A DNA stretch of 64,000 nt, taken from NCBI GenBank assembly GCA_002914845.1, contig JXTC01000102.1, positions 290,300 to 354,299 of the forward strand, written 5' to 3'. Numbering within the stretch: position 1 is the stretch's first letter; the number at the start of each line of letters is the position of its first letter. This DNA comes from Trema orientale (lineage: Eukaryota; Streptophyta; Magnoliopsida; Rosales; Cannabaceae). The translations under genes were made by a program, and so were the position numbers. Below the pieces are notes generated by a model. It was not told the DNA's origin. It made no database searches and saw only the letters and a list, made by a program, of their open reading frames with translations. Positions 11,982-24,315 of this stretch are shown here, piece after piece.

Positions 11982-12690
11982 ATATTTTGTAATTTTGTAA
12001 TACTAAAGACAAATACGGGCTCGTCCTGCAATCATTTTATAATATATTTTAACCAAGCTTTTTATTCATCGTGTCTTTATTCTTTATTCCTGCCAACAAA
12101 ACAAAGTTCACATCAATAGTAATGCAACTAATTTAACCAAGTAGTCAATCACTAAGTGACTGATCGGTACGCTATTGCGATTCGAATCTAATAACTTAAA
12201 ACGGGTTTTAAGTATTAGGATAGGTTAGGTCGCTTAAGAAAAACAATGAGCATGAGTGATGCAAACTCAATATTTGTTTTCAAAAGTTCCATGTCAAAAT
12301 AGAGTTTATAGCAATATATCACATCGAACAATGAACGTTTTGCTTAGTTACTTTACTGTTCGAGGAGGAAAATTGCGTAATACGACATGCTATGGCATGA
12401 AGCGAGGAGAAAATCCTAAGATTTTAAGAAATTTCAGAAATTCGGTGATCTAAAATTCCAACCCCTCTAAATGAACGTTTTGCATAGTTCCTTAGGAAGT
12501 GAGTAGGAGATGACGATCTGATCCTACTGCCCCTCGAGTTTTATGGTGTTCAAAGACTGCCATTAAAACTATTAAAAGTCGATCGAAACCATCAGACAAT
12601 AAATCACCAAAAAATAATCTTTATTGACGAATTCCGATAAATAACAGGACGTCTATCATCGTTTGAAAACATGAAGATATACATGAAGAT
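11982..12690. other. Convergent spacer between antisense gene and integrase
   Basis: About 0.7 kb without a coding pattern. The segment 'atgaacgttttgc' occurs twice (about 12,330 and 12,472). It probably holds the 3' ends of both convergent transcripts. Confidence 0.5.
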
Positions 12691-14919
12691 TTATTGGTAA
12701 TATCGTCGAAGTTGCTCTGTATTCCATGCGTGCTCAATCTTTTGTCCCCCAATGCGAGTCAACTTGTAAGTCCCAAGTCGAATGACGGCATCGATAACAT
12801 ATGGTCCCTCCCAAGAGGAGCCAAATACACCAGCACCATGCTCTTTAGTATTAGGTAAAACTTGTCTAAGAACAAGATCTCTAACCCCGAATTCTCTATT
12901 TTTTACTTTAGAGTTGTAATATCGAGCAGTGCGCTGCTGGTATGATGCAACTCGTAATTGAGACTGTTCGCGCCTTTCTTCCAAAAGGTCGAGCTCAATC
13001 CTCATTAGAGCATTATTCTGACTATGCTCATAAGCGGATCGTCGTAGGGAGCTCGCACCAATTTCTACTGGGACCATGGCTTCATAACCGTATGCTAGAG
13101 AGAACGGACTTTCCCCAGTGGTGTTTCGTTGAGTGGTACGATAGGCCCATAATACTTCAGGAAGTACTTCTGGCCAAGCTCCCTTATGTTCTTCTAGCTT
13201 TGTCTTCAGGTTTTGCTTAAGTATCTTGTTAATAGCTTCAACTTGACCATTGGCCAGTGGATGGATAACTGCAGAGAAGCTTTTCTTGATACCTAAGTTA
13301 TCGCAGAAATTGCGAAATTCGTCGCAGTCGAATTGCTTTCCATTATCAGAAATCATTATATGCGGTATACCATAATGACAGATTATAGACTTATAAACAA
13401 AATCTATCATCTTTTTCGCAGAAATAGTACTTAAAGCTTCAGCTTCTGTCCATTTGGCAAAGTAATCAACTACGACTACTGCATATTTCAATCCACCTCG
13501 TGCCAATGGGAGAGTCCCAATGATATCTATTCCCCAAACCACAAACGGCCAAGGACTAGTCATCGAAGTTAAAGGAACAGGTGGCATTCGAGGTATGGTT
13601 GCGAATTGCTGGTATTTATCGCATTTTCGAGCTAATTCCATTGTATCCTTCTTCATAGTAGGCCAAAAGTAACCTTGTCTAAGGGCTTTGTTTGCAAGTG
13701 CTTGCCCCCCAGAGTGATTCCCGCATATCCCTTCATGAATTTCCTTCATTATGTAGTATGCCTGTTCGTCGTCAACGCACAGTAATAATGGCGAGCTAAA
13801 ACTTCTTCGATAAAGTATATCGTCATATATAATATAATGAGCTGCCTTCATCCGAAGTCGCTTTGCATCATATTTGTTCTCGGGAAGTTTACCATTTTGT
13901 AAATATTTTATTATAGGATCCATCCATGTAGGTTTCGGATGGACTAGCATGGTCACTTGAGGCTCCACTTTAATGCTTGGTTTTGCAAGGAATTCTACTG
14001 GCACAACTTTCAATAATTCTGCATCTTTTATTGAAGCGAGCTTGGCTAGGGCATCCGCTTGAGTATTTTTAGCCCGGGGAAAAAGTCGGATGCTGTAAGC
14101 GGTAAACATCGAGAACAGTCGTTGTACCTCTTGTAGATAAGCCATCATTCTTCCCCCTCTTGCTTGGTAATCGCCGATTACTTGACAAACCACCAGCTGA
14201 GAATCACTATACACTTCTATCATTTCGACCTTCATTTCTTGTGCGAGTTTGAGTCCAGCAATCAATGCCTCATATTCTGCCTCATTATTCGATGCCGGAA
14301 ATCCGAATCGAAGTGCACAATGTATACTATAACCCTCGGGACTAATTAACATCAAGCCCGCACCAGCTCTACTCACATTTGATGACCCATCGACGTGTAG
14401 TTTCCATAGTCTTGACAAGTCCAGAGTGGGTTTTTTGATTATATCGGTAGGAAGGTTGACATCATAGGTAAACTCCGCAATAAAATCTGCCAGAGCCTGA
14501 CCTTTGATCACAACACAAGGTCGAAAATTGATGTCGAATTGGCTCAGCTCAACTGCCAATTTCAGTAGTCGTCCAGAGGCTTCTGGTTTTTGTAGGACCT
14601 GCTTTAGTGGGAAGTTTGTGAAAATGTCAATTGTATGCGCGTGAAAGTAAGGTCGAAGCTTTCTAGACGCAATAACTAACGCTAATGCCAACTTCTCCAT
14701 CTCTGGGTATCTCGTCTCGGCATCTAACAGCCTCTTGCTTACATAATAGACAGGTCGCTGTATGTTTTCTTCTTCTCGAATTAATGCAGCACTTGTCGCA
14801 TATTTGGAAACAGCGAGATATAAATATAATTTCTCCCCAGATTTTGGCTTTGACAAGAGTGGAGGAGAACCAAGTGTTTCTTTAGTTCTTGGAACGCCTG
14901 TTCGCACTTTTCGGTCCAC
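12691..14919 (-). pseudogene. Tat RNase H - archaeal RNase H - integrase
   Basis: This 742-residue open frame is the longest in the window. Residues 1-150 are the RT-linked, decayed RNase H. Residues 172-310 are a second, archaeal-type RNase H with acidic residues at D177, E215, D239 and D289, diagnostic of Tat. The integrase follows: zinc finger H395, H402, C433 and position 436 (Tyr instead of Cys, CDKY), then the D465, D525, E561 catalytic triad. Integrase would insert the cDNA into nuclear DNA. The frame is open to the end, but it is offset by one base from the upstream RT frame near 14,870-14,919. The polyprotein is therefore broken, and the finger residue is lost. Confidence 0.9.
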
Positions 14920-16664
14920 TCAAACTTCTTCGATCCTTTTAGCACTTCGAAGAATGGTTGGCATTTATCAGTCGATCTTGACACAAAACGACTTAATGCG
15001 GCCACTCTCCCCGCCAGGTTCTGCACGTCTTTCGGTTTGCGAGGTGACTGCATATCGATTAATGCTTGTATCTTCTGCGGGTTAGCTTCGATTCCTCTCT
15101 GATTGACCATGAATCCCAGAAACTTCCCGGATCTCACTCCAAACGTACATTTCTAAGGATTCAGCTTCATCTGATATTTTCGAAGGATTTTGAACATCTC
15201 ATCAAGGTGTTTGATGTGATCTTCAGCTTTCTTCGATTTTACCAATATATCATCAACGTATACCTCCATCGTCTTGCCAATCTGTTTTGCAAACATCATA
15301 TTGACAAGACGCTGGTAAGTTGCACCCGCGTTGATGAGTCCAAAGGGCATCTTCTTGTAGCAGTACAATCCTTGATCAGTGATGAACGAAGTGTGCTCCT
15401 CATCCAGTTCGTACATGAGGATTTGATTGTACCCAGAATATGCATTCATAAAGCTCAGGAGTTCGTGCCCCAATGTCGCATCCACAAGTTGATCAATTCT
15501 TGGGAGTGGAAAACTGTCTTTTGGGCAGGCCTTGTTAAGCTCAGCGAAATCAACACAAGTTCTCCACTTCCCATTAGGTTTCTTTACCAAAACTGGGTTT
15601 GCAATCTAGTTTGGATAAAAAGATTCCCTGATGAATCCGATTTCGAGCAGCTTGTCGACTTCTCCCTTTAATGTGACGTAGCGTTCTGGATCCATCGCCC
15701 TTCTCTTCTGACGAACTGGTTTTTTCGTTGTGCGATGGCACATGACATTCAGGTCGATCCCCACCATATCCGAATGTTGCCATGCGAAGATATCCAAATT
15801 CGATTTCAAAAAAGCGATCATTTCAGCTCGCACAGGTTCCTGAAGCTTTACCCCGATTTTAAGGATCTTCGAAGATTCATCGATTAACAGATCTTCCAAG
15901 TCTTCAATAGGTCCAGTTTTGACTTCATCGATTTCTCGAGGATCGAGGTCTTCAGTTGACGCTTTAATCGACACTTCTACTTGTAGTTGGACCATCATTG
16001 TGCGAGGTGGTGTAGCCTTTGATGCGAGCTTCAATGAGTTATTATAGCAAGTACATGCGTCATATTGGTTACCTCGCACCTCACCTACTCCATGCTGCGT
16101 CGGGAACTTCATAGCGAGATGATAAATAGAAGTGACAGCTCGAAGTTCCTTGAGAGTTAGTCTTCCCAATACAGCATTAAGTGCAGAGGGGCAATCTACA
16201 ACCAAAAATTGAGTGATTACCGTTGAAACTCTTGGATACGTTCCAACGTTAACCATCAACTCAATTATGCCCCTAGGCATTATTCTATCTCCAGTAAATC
16301 TGTAGAGTGGAGTGACGGTGGGTTTCAAATCACGGTCACCCAACCCCATCTTCTTGAAGGCATCATAGTACAAGATATCCACAGCACTTCCATTATCGAC
16401 CAGTACTCGCCATAGCTGAGTGCTTCCACAGTTGATTTTAATGACCAGCGCGTCACTATGCGGGTAATGGACTTCTCTTGCGTCCTGCTCTGTGAAGGTG
16501 ATGTCCATATCGGGTACCCGCTGAAGCTTTTGTGGTCGCTGCTCAAGATGCATGACATTGGTCAATAGCTGTTGTCGAGCTTCTCTCGCATACCTATCTT
16601 GTGCCCTCTTCGATTCTCCGTCAACATGCGGTCCTCCGAAAATAGTTCTCACTTCGCGTTGCAC
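14781..16664 (-). pseudogene. Tat protease and reverse transcriptase
   Basis: Protease comes first, with the active-site stretch VDNGSAVDIL (about 16,360-16,390). RT follows, with LPRIDQLVDATLG, the MPFGL motif and the catalytic YVDD in VYVDDILV (about 15,250). The first catalytic Asp, in the F-x-D-A-Y-S-G-Y motif, is Asn (codon 15,444-15,446), which should inactivate RT. In-frame stops lie at 15,606 and 15,153. The connection domain (15,137-14,781) ends in a frameshift. Protease would mature the polyprotein and RT would copy genomic RNA inside the particle. Confidence 0.85.
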
Positions 16665-16706
16665 TTCGGGAGGTCTTTGCTGGTTTTCTTCTCTTCGTTC
16701 GTTGTT

Positions 16707-18434
16707 TTACCGGGTGTACTGACGTAGTCGCCCTTCTTTAATTAGCCTTTCGATCTCATCTTTTAGGGCGTAGCAGTTGTTGGTATCATGTCCAATATCG
16801 TTATGGTACCGGCAAAACTTGTTGGGATCACGTTTCGCTCTATCCCATTTAATCGGCTCCGGTTGATGATATCGTTCATGCTGATTTGGAACCGCATAGA
16901 TATCATCTATGGGCGCACTCAGCTCAGTATAGTTGTTGAACCTTATGGGAGCCTTTGGGACCACCTGCCTTTTTAATTCGGGCTGCTTCTCAGCCGACTG
17001 CTCATTTTTCCTCTTGTTCGATTTCTTGTTGTTGTTGGTCGTGGTCACATCTTTTGTTGAATCTTTTCCTCCTTTTTCCTTGTGAAGATTCTCACGTGAA
17101 GATTTCACCCTTAAATGATGACCAACCCGTCTATAGAAGTCCTCGAGAGTTCTGTATTCCCGCTCAAGCAGTTCTTCCCAGAGCTTAGTTTCAGCTCGCA
17201 CCCTGGCCATCAGTAGAGTCAAAACTCATCCTTCAGGCGGATCGCTAACTTTCGCCAACTCTGAGGTAAAGTGATTGAGATAAGATCGTAGAGTCTCTTC
17301 TGGCCCTTGTCGAATGGCCGACAAACTGATCAACGGGACAGTGAAATTTTTTGCAACCTGAAACTGTCTTAAGAACGCAGTTTGTAGCTATTGCCAAGAC
17401 GAGATTGATCCGGGCTGGAGTCCTCGAAACCACTTCTTCGCTGCTCCAGTGAGAGTTACAGCAAAGCATCTGCATCGTGCGAGGTCGTCGACTCGATGTA
17501 GCTCCATCAGATCACTGAAGTGGTCCATATGGTCCTATGGGTCAGTTTTCCCATCAAAAGTATTTATAGTGGGAAGTTTAAATCCAACAGGTAGGGCAGT
17601 AGCTCGAACTTCCTCGTTGAATGGCGATTGACGATATCCATCCACGAGTTCATCATCCCAGCCAGCAATCGTTTCTAATGCAATCCTCAGATTATGAACA
17701 TCAATATTTGGAGGAAGAGTATTAATTGGTGGCTGGGGTGATCTTTGATCGTCGTTGTGTTGTACAGCAGCAGGTTGGTTAGGTAGGGTCTGCTGCGACT
17801 TTTGTGAAGACTCGATTGTAATTGCGTGACGAGATCGACTCTGGTCTTGACGATGCGACGTGGATTGTTCACGACTACGTTGCTGTTCTAAATGTCGTCT
17901 CAAGTCTACAGGATTCTGTCTGGGTTCTCTGCTAATTCTTTCGAAGACACTCCTCAATTGACGATTAAGCCCGCTACTTTGACGATCACGATTAACGGTT
18001 GCTCTCCTTGAAGGTTGTGCACGATCACGATCAGTGCTCAAACTCCCAGTCCCAGATTCTTGTGGCAGGTCTGCGACTTTGCCTTTCCCTTTGGAGATGC
18101 GATCAGCATGACGCTCCGGTTGGGTTCTGGGCTGGTCACGATTTCCTACCTCTCGGATTTGAATTCCTTTTTCAATTTGTCGAGCAGGACGATCTCTGGG
18201 TCGTTCCTGCTGTGGTGGAGTGACCATTTGTCCTTCAGCGATTCGTCGCAGAGAATAATTGATTTGACTGGTGATTTGCTGAAGGTTCGCCAGTGCATCC
18301 TCCATGCGATCTTGTCTTTGCTCGATGTTTTCTGGTGCGGTTGCAGTAGGTTGATCCTGGACAGGATTGCCCTGCACAGCCGCAGCACTTTGGGGTTGGT
18401 TTTGGCTAAATCCAGCGTTTCTGGTGTTTGCCAT
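16707..18434 (-). pseudogene. Tat gag
   Basis: The start is the ATG at 18,434, about 50 bp inside the 5' LTR. The order is a Gln/Arg-rich N-terminus (to about residue 240), the retrotransposon Gag core (FAVTLTGAAKKWF..LQPGSISSW, about 17,470-17,390), a Lys/Asn-rich linker, and a Tat-type zinc knuckle CRYHNDIGHDTNNC with its ALKDEIERLIKEG tail. Stops at 17,535, near 17,390, near 17,230 and at 16,707 lie in one otherwise continuous frame. Gag builds the particle and binds the RNA. Several stops fit CAG-to-TAG or CAA-to-TAA changes. Confidence 0.85.
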
Positions 18435-18464
18435 TGTTGAAGAAATAAACTCTTTACTAGAATA

Positions 18465-18484
18465 GCCCTCCTTCTAGCATCAAT
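18465..18484 (-). other. Candidate primer-binding site of the Tat element
   Basis: On the minus strand the sequence directly inside the 5' LTR is ATTGATGCTAGAAGGAGGGC. The position is right for a tRNA primer site. It does not match the common initiator-Met site (TGGTATCAGAGC), and I cannot assign the tRNA. Confidence 0.4.
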
Positions 18485-19094
18485 TGTTGACGGAGGTTTT
18501 GTCAACAATAAATATAGGAAATTGCGAGATGTGGCTTGTGTGTAAAAAGGGTTGATAAAGCAAAATAAATATGGAGACAAGAATTTTATAGTGGTTCAGC
18601 CCCAAAAAAGATGAGCCTACGTCCACTGTTCTTCACTATTTTCTGGAGAATTGTAGAGTTCCTCTAAGTCTCAGGATGAGAGTAGAGAGAATTACAGAAT
18701 GTAATGGAAGTATTTTGTGTAGAATTGTGTCGTAGATTACAATGAAACTAAGCCACCTTTATATAGATGAGGATGGCTTAAAGTTTCTTAATCGCATAAA
18801 CAAATAAGTATATAATCAGAAATACAATTTTTTAGGTAAATATAGAATCGGGTAACATCTCTAATTAAACAAAGGGATTACTCAATCTCCACTCTGAGGC
18901 TTATGTCCTTTTCTATGTTGATTACCCGTTTTGAAGATGCTTGACCTAGTTTCCCTTTCCATGTTGGTCGCACCTATAATATGTAGAAGAGGTCGCACTT
19001 TTTAATCTAGAAAACGTATGTGCGGCCTGATGTGAACTGATCGTCGACTTTCTTTTTTCGTCGTTGACTGTTGTGGATTTAAGATCGTATAACA
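18485..19094 (-). repeat. 5' LTR of the Tat element
   Basis: This is the partner of 8,055-8,664, differing at about 26 positions. On the minus strand it has a canonical TATA box (CTATATAAAGG, about 18,756-18,766) that would drive the genomic transcript. Confidence 0.95.
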
Positions 19095-19099
19095 ACAAC
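19095..19099. other. Right target-site duplication of the Tat element (ACAAC)
   Basis: It is identical to 8,050-8,054. Confidence 0.9.
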
Positions 19100-20225
19100 T
19101 CATCTCCTCTGATTCCAATTGAGATGAAGATTTAGGAATAAGTTAGTGAAGAAGTTTGGTGTGGCCATAGTTTAAAGAATAGAAAGTATTCTAATTAAGT
19201 TATTTAGTTGATAAGGATTATTTTTAATAAAATTTATGAATGAGACCTTTTATCTCAAAGCCTTAGATGTAAAAATCTCATTTATTGTACTTATCAGCTT
19301 TTTTCGAATTGTAGTTTGATCCTTTTTCTCCGTGAAAGTTATTGATACATGGCAGACAAGTTTAATTATTTCGTGTTTTATGGGAGTATCAAGCTTAGAT
19401 TTTTTTCCCAAAAAAAAAAAAAAAGTCGATAAGACTAGTGAATTTTGTTGAATGTATTTTATTGTGGGCGTATATATTTATACGCAACGGACTTTCCCTA
19501 TTCTTGTGCTGAAAAGGAAATTTTTCTTGTTTCTCCCCTCTGTTTTTTTCTGTTTCTTTTCCTTTCTCCATTAATTTAATAATTTCCTTCTAAAGCGATC
19601 AGGTCAAAATAGATGTAAAGAACCAAATGTAAAAAGATGCATTTGCTATCTAAAATTTGTCAATCTTTAGTTTTTCTTATAATTTTTAATTAACTAAGCT
19701 AATACGTTATCTTTTACTTATTATTATTATTATTATTAATTGATAGCATGAAATGATTATTCGATTCAAATTAGTCAATCTGAAAAATTAAACTAGTTTC
19801 AAGTTAGGGTTTTTTCTTCGACACGTAAGACTTAATAGTGGACATTTTTTATTATAACGTCTCTATGTATGTAAGATCGAGGAAATTACGAGGAAGTTGC
19901 TGCCCAGCTGAAATGGGAATAAAATATGTAAAATGAGAGATCTCCACAAATTATGACTAATAAATATATATACACACACATGGAAACTATACATAAATAT
20001 AAAATGTTTGCCACTTCATAATACATAATGCGATTGCAAGTATACACACGTCACGTTTCTTTTTTTTTTTTNTTTTTTTTTTTTGTTTTTAATCTTATAG
20101 TATTGTTTTGCCCAATTAAAATAAATTATGCACGTCTTTTCATGGTAAAAGGTAGAGAGAAAAAATATTGAATAATGTGCATTTATGTTGTTTTATTATT
20201 TCTAACTACTCAAATCATTGTAGCC
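19100..20225. other. Unassigned AT-rich stretch
   Basis: I see no gene. It has homopolymer runs at 19,411-19,424 and 20,060-20,083, one N at 20,072, and TAT/ATT repeats near 19,720-19,740. Confidence 0.5.
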
Positions 20226-21062
20226 GTGAAAAATAGAATAAGACTTTTTTCTAGAGAGAGAAGCTCTGCCTTCTCTCTATATTTCTTCGGCAGGATATTC
20301 GCCAGCCCAGCGCTCCTCCTCCTCCAGTAGCATGTGTTGTTCGTACCGGAGAGAGGCTCTTCCCTCTCCCTACTATGGACTTTTTCTTCTTCAGTTTTTC
20401 TTTTATTTTGTATTTTTTCTACATTTTTCTTCTATTATAAAGGTAGTTGTCGACCTAGTTCTAGATCTATGGTATTTTTGAACGTGTTTTGGGATACTTT
20501 TTATTTTTCTTTCAGTTCCTAGTATACACCCAGATTTAAATCTGTGGTGTTTCTTGTTGTATTTTTTGTTGTTGTTCCTCTAGCTCTGGGGTCTTCGAGA
20601 GCCAAATTTAGAAGATTTTGTATAGCGTTCACTGATGGATACCATGAAGAATGTGGCATTTACTGATGGATGCCGTGAAGAAGGTAGCATTTACTAATGG
20701 ATGTCGTGATGAGAGTGGCATTTACTAATGGACGTTGTAACATGGGTGGCCCTTAGAGATGGACGCAATGACGAGATTGGAGTTTACTGATGGACACCGT
20801 GTAGAGGTTGTCTTTATTAACGAACGCCGTATAGAGATTTGTTTGTCTCTAGAGATAGTAGAATTTATTTTGTGTGCTTTTTGCTAGACTGAACCCACAC
20901 ACCTCACTAGTATTTGTTTCACACTTTCAGTTATGGGTTTTTGATGTAGTTCTTTTTTTCTCTAGGGTAGAATTTTATGACCCTTTGTATGTACTCATCA
21001 TAATTGATGAAACTGTTTTAATAGGTTATTAATATAATATGTCGAAGAAATTCATTTAAAAA
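20226..21062 (+). mobile_element. Possible LINE-derived relic with internal minisatellite
   Basis: The 3' end (about 20,940-21,062) has the look of a plant L1-type LINE tail: T-rich UTR, 'tgtatgtactcatcataattg', 'gatgaaactgtttt', then a short A run. The 5' part is C/T-rich, like a LINE 5' UTR. No RT or endonuclease coding remains. A 'gtagcc' near 20,220 and again at 21,071 could be a duplication, but it does not directly abut the A run. The assignment is tentative. Confidence 0.35.
20626..20842 (+). repeat. 31-bp minisatellite, seven units
   Basis: Seven consecutive units of exactly 31 bp start at 20,626, 20,657, 20,688, 20,719, 20,750, 20,781 and 20,812. They share the core 'tttactgatggatgccgtg'. 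The last three units are most diverged. Since 31 is not a multiple of three, it is unlikely to be a coding repeat. Confidence 0.85.
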
Positions 21063-21384
21063 AAAGCGTCGTAGCCATTAGATAATAATCTAACATCTAA
21101 AAATAAAATACCTATAGATAAATTAAAAAATACCTACTGGATAGTGATCCTAAATATATATATATATAGGAGGAGAAAACTATAAATATATATATTCTAA
21201 GATTTAGGTGTTCTGTAATTTAAATCCTAAAGCTTGGACTCCGTAAAATTATACCTTGAGATTAAGAATTTATGAAAATTAATACCCTAAGTTAACATTT
21301 TAAATAATTTTAACTGATAAAACACAATAATATCCTCAAATTAAGGAGAATAATAAGGATTAATCAAGTTTTGATAGAGGATAT
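21063..21384. other. Unassigned spacer
   Basis: About 320 bp of AT-rich sequence between the LINE-like relic and the left Sirevirus LTR. I see nothing identifiable in it. Confidence 0.5.
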
Positions 21385-22685
21385 TCTTAGCCCAAGATTA
21401 TCTAACCCAAGAGCGGGGGTGAATTGAGTTTTAAAAATTTTTGTAAACTTTTAATGTCAATCAAGTAAATTTAATAAGTAAAAGCAATAACAAGTAAAAA
21501 TAGATAAATTGCATGCACAAGCTCAAGATAAATAAGTTAAAGAATAGGGATAGAGAAATGTAAACGTTATTTTTACGAGGTTCAACAAACACGACAGTTT
21601 GTCTATGTCCTTGGCTCTTGGCAACCGACTTCGAGCTTTCTACTATCGGATCAAGAGAATGGTCTTGACCATCCCTTTTACACAACAAGTGCTTTCTCCT
21701 TAGGCACACTCTTGCCTTTACAATAGGATTGAATCCGGCTCTATCACGCCTAAGTTGAATTGTTTTAGACTTCGGTGCCAATCTCACCTAAACCGGGTTG
21801 TTTATGAATCCGGTGTCAACCTCATCTCACAAATACAATTTGGTTTATATTGAAACACTCAACTTAGAATCTCTCTAAAGAAAAGATTGATACAAGGTAG
21901 GCCTAGAGAGAATAAATGGGAATACAAGATATGATCTAGTTTGGCTTAATTGATTTATGCGAAAAAGTGGATTTCAAAGTCTGATTCACAAAAGATTATT
22001 TGAACAACTTGAAAGTATGTTTAAAGCAATGTAGGAATGTTCAAAAGTTATTTCAAGTGTTAGAAAAGCTTCTATATATAGACTAGAATGAATACTAGCC
22101 GTTTTAGACCGTTTGACAGACAATCTGTCATTTTCGGTAGACCAAAAGTTCACTTTCGGTCGACCGAAAATACTAGCTATTGAAAGTGCGGTTGTAACGG
22201 TCGAATTTAAAGAACTGTTTAAAAAAAAATAGAATAGGGGAATCGGTCTGCCGAATCTGTGTGCCAGTCTGCCTTCCATCCGAGAGCTATTTTCGAATTT
22301 TATTTCAATCCTTTTTCAATTATTTTCAAAAAGTAACTTTATAAATTGATTTAATATATAATATAGGAACTATAAAAATTCATAAATCAATTTAAAAGCT
22401 TGTGTAAAATAAATTTCATATTTTAATTTGAGATAAACAGATTTGATAGTTTTAGCTTTGAAAACTTCCAATTTTATGAAAAATTTGAGCCATGAAGATC
22501 ATACAATGTGTAGACAAATATTCAAGTGCAAGAACTAATTATATAACCTTTGCTAGTCTAGGTCTTATTATCTTGATCTTTATCTTCAAGCTCTTTTCCA
22601 TAATCCGTCTTGAATAACTTGTGATCCTTTCAATTTAACTTGCTACACACTCAAGTAGATTATTAGTTTTTAATCATATGTTTGT
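21385..22685 (-). repeat. 3' LTR of left Sirevirus copy
   Basis: It aligns with 35,246-36,586 (opposite strand) and with the solo LTR at 51,502-53,056. The shared terminal block is 'cccaagatta(g)ctaacccaagag'. The low-coordinate end is degenerate (TC instead of TG), and the high-coordinate end lacks about 45 bp. Confidence 0.8.
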
Positions 22686-23102
22686 TAGTTCTTACCAAAT
22701 CTTGATTGCTCCCCCTCAAAATATGCTTAATACAAAGAAAGTAAAATTCCCCCTTAAACTTATAAGATATACATATTTGAGCTCATAGATACCACTTGTT
22801 AAAAAAAATTTCATAGATACAAATTGTGTGAAAAAAATAAAGATGATACCAATGAAATTTTAATTTAAAGCAATCATAAATCAAAATACATTCTTCTCCC
22901 CCTTTTGATATCATCAAAAAGAAATCTATAAGGAAGAAGAAATAAAGCGAATAGCAATGCAATACCCAATGCAACGTAGTAGGAAAAATAGAGAGTTCAT
23001 ACATTTGAGTTCAAGCATGGAGAATTGACCAAACATAAACATGAAGTTTACACAAGAATTACCAAAAGAATAAAAGAAAACGCATGAAGCATAAAAAGAT
23101 AA

Positions 23103-24315
23103 CTAAGAAGGAGGAAAGTGTCCAAAGAAAGACTGCATCATCCGCATCATCTCGTTCTGTTGATCTTGAATGATCTGAAACTGTCGTTCTTAATGTTGTC
23201 GGGCTGAGTTGACATTAGTTGATAGAATCTCGAAGTGTTCATGCTCTGTGTCATGTAAATGCTGGATGTCAAGTTTGATGGTGTTGAGCATTCTAACAGA
23301 CTATTGAAGGAAACAGTATAGTCAAACTATTGTACAGGAGCCTCTGCAGCATGCGTGCCCTTAGGAACGCCTTCAGCGGTGCCAGTAGCAGCTTCAGCAC
23401 CACTAATGCCAGCTTCCTGTGGAGCCCCCGTTCCTTGCTCATGTACTTGCTTGGTTTTGCCTACCCATTCATTGTTGATGTAACTGAAGCCCGTAAAACT
23501 GAATGTCTTGTTGTTGATCTCAACATCTATTGTCCATGGTTTACGTTCAGCCTCATCAATGGTTAGGATGTTGAAATGTTGGAAGATACAAGTGAGTAAG
23601 AAACCATAAGGTGGAGAGGATCTCCTATTCTCTATAGCATTGATCATCTTATGAAGGATAAAAAAAGATAAATCCAGTTTTCTTCCAACAAGAATGGAAT
23701 CAACAATGCAAATATCACAGAAGTGGGTGCATCCCAATGACCAGCTCTAGGGATCATATTTTAAGATATAAACTAAAAGAGAATCTTAGCCTCTAAAGAA
23801 AGATCAGTGACATGAGGCTTAGGTTAAAAGCTATTAGGGGAACAGACACAGAGTAGAGCCTGTTGAGGCTTAAAATCCTCAATCATAGGCCAAGTGTTGG
23901 TAATGGGGAATTTATAACTGCCCATAGGTAAATTCAAAATATCTGCTAGGAGTTATTCTATCACTTTAAAATCTATGCCTTTGAGAGAACCATAGATAGC
24001 ATGTTGACCCCTAGAGATATTGGCACTGGCATAAAAATATCTTACCAATATAGGATACCCTATCTCCCTAATAGAGTAGAATTCAGTCCAACCCATATTT
24101 TTAATATAATCAGTAAATTTGACATAAGATAAATCTCTAAAATTGAAGGTTCTACCCCAAATGATGCTCTTCTTAGAAAAGATTTCTTTATACCTAGTTA
24201 TAAGAGCAGGAGACTCAAGAAGAGGAATATCTAACCTTGCTTTGATACATTATTTTTGTTCCTCAGGACGAATTTCCTTGCCTTTACGCTTTAGGTTTTC
24301 CCTTCTAGGAGCCAT
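23103..24315 (-). pseudogene. Env-like third ORF, left Sirevirus copy
   Basis: It begins MAPRRENLKRKGKEI at 24,315 and ends with the QSFFGHFPP-type C-terminus near 23,105, matching the right copy along its length. The middle part (FCDICIVDSILVGRKL, ENRRSSPPYGFLLT) is clear at 23,737-23,560. Frameshifts and stops break it, and the Ala/Glu-rich hinge is lengthened. The region resembles the 'putative plant transposon protein' domain (PF20167 by recall). I see no convincing signal peptide or membrane segment, so an envelope role is only by analogy with SIRE1. Confidence 0.65.

Larger units (their letters stand above)
8055..19094 (-). mobile_element. Complete Tat-lineage Ty3/gypsy retrotransposon
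   Basis: This 11,040-bp element lies on the minus strand. It has two 610-bp LTRs with TG...CA ends, a perfect 5-bp target duplication ACAAC, a polypurine tract, and gag-pro-RT-RNaseH-archaeal RNaseH-integrase in order. Dual RNase H domains and a CRYHNDIGHDTNNC knuckle place it in the Tat lineage. About 4 kb between integrase and the 3' LTR holds a spliced antisense gene. Gag to RT share one frame, and there is a frameshift before RNase H. The LTRs differ at about 26 of 610 sites by hand count, mostly transitions, so the insertion is fairly recent although every gene carries stops. Confidence 0.95.

Noticed and set aside
20226-21076. gtagcc at 20,220 and 21,071 as LINE target-site duplication
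   Set aside because: Six to seven bases only, and the right copy does not directly follow the A run, so chance is likely.
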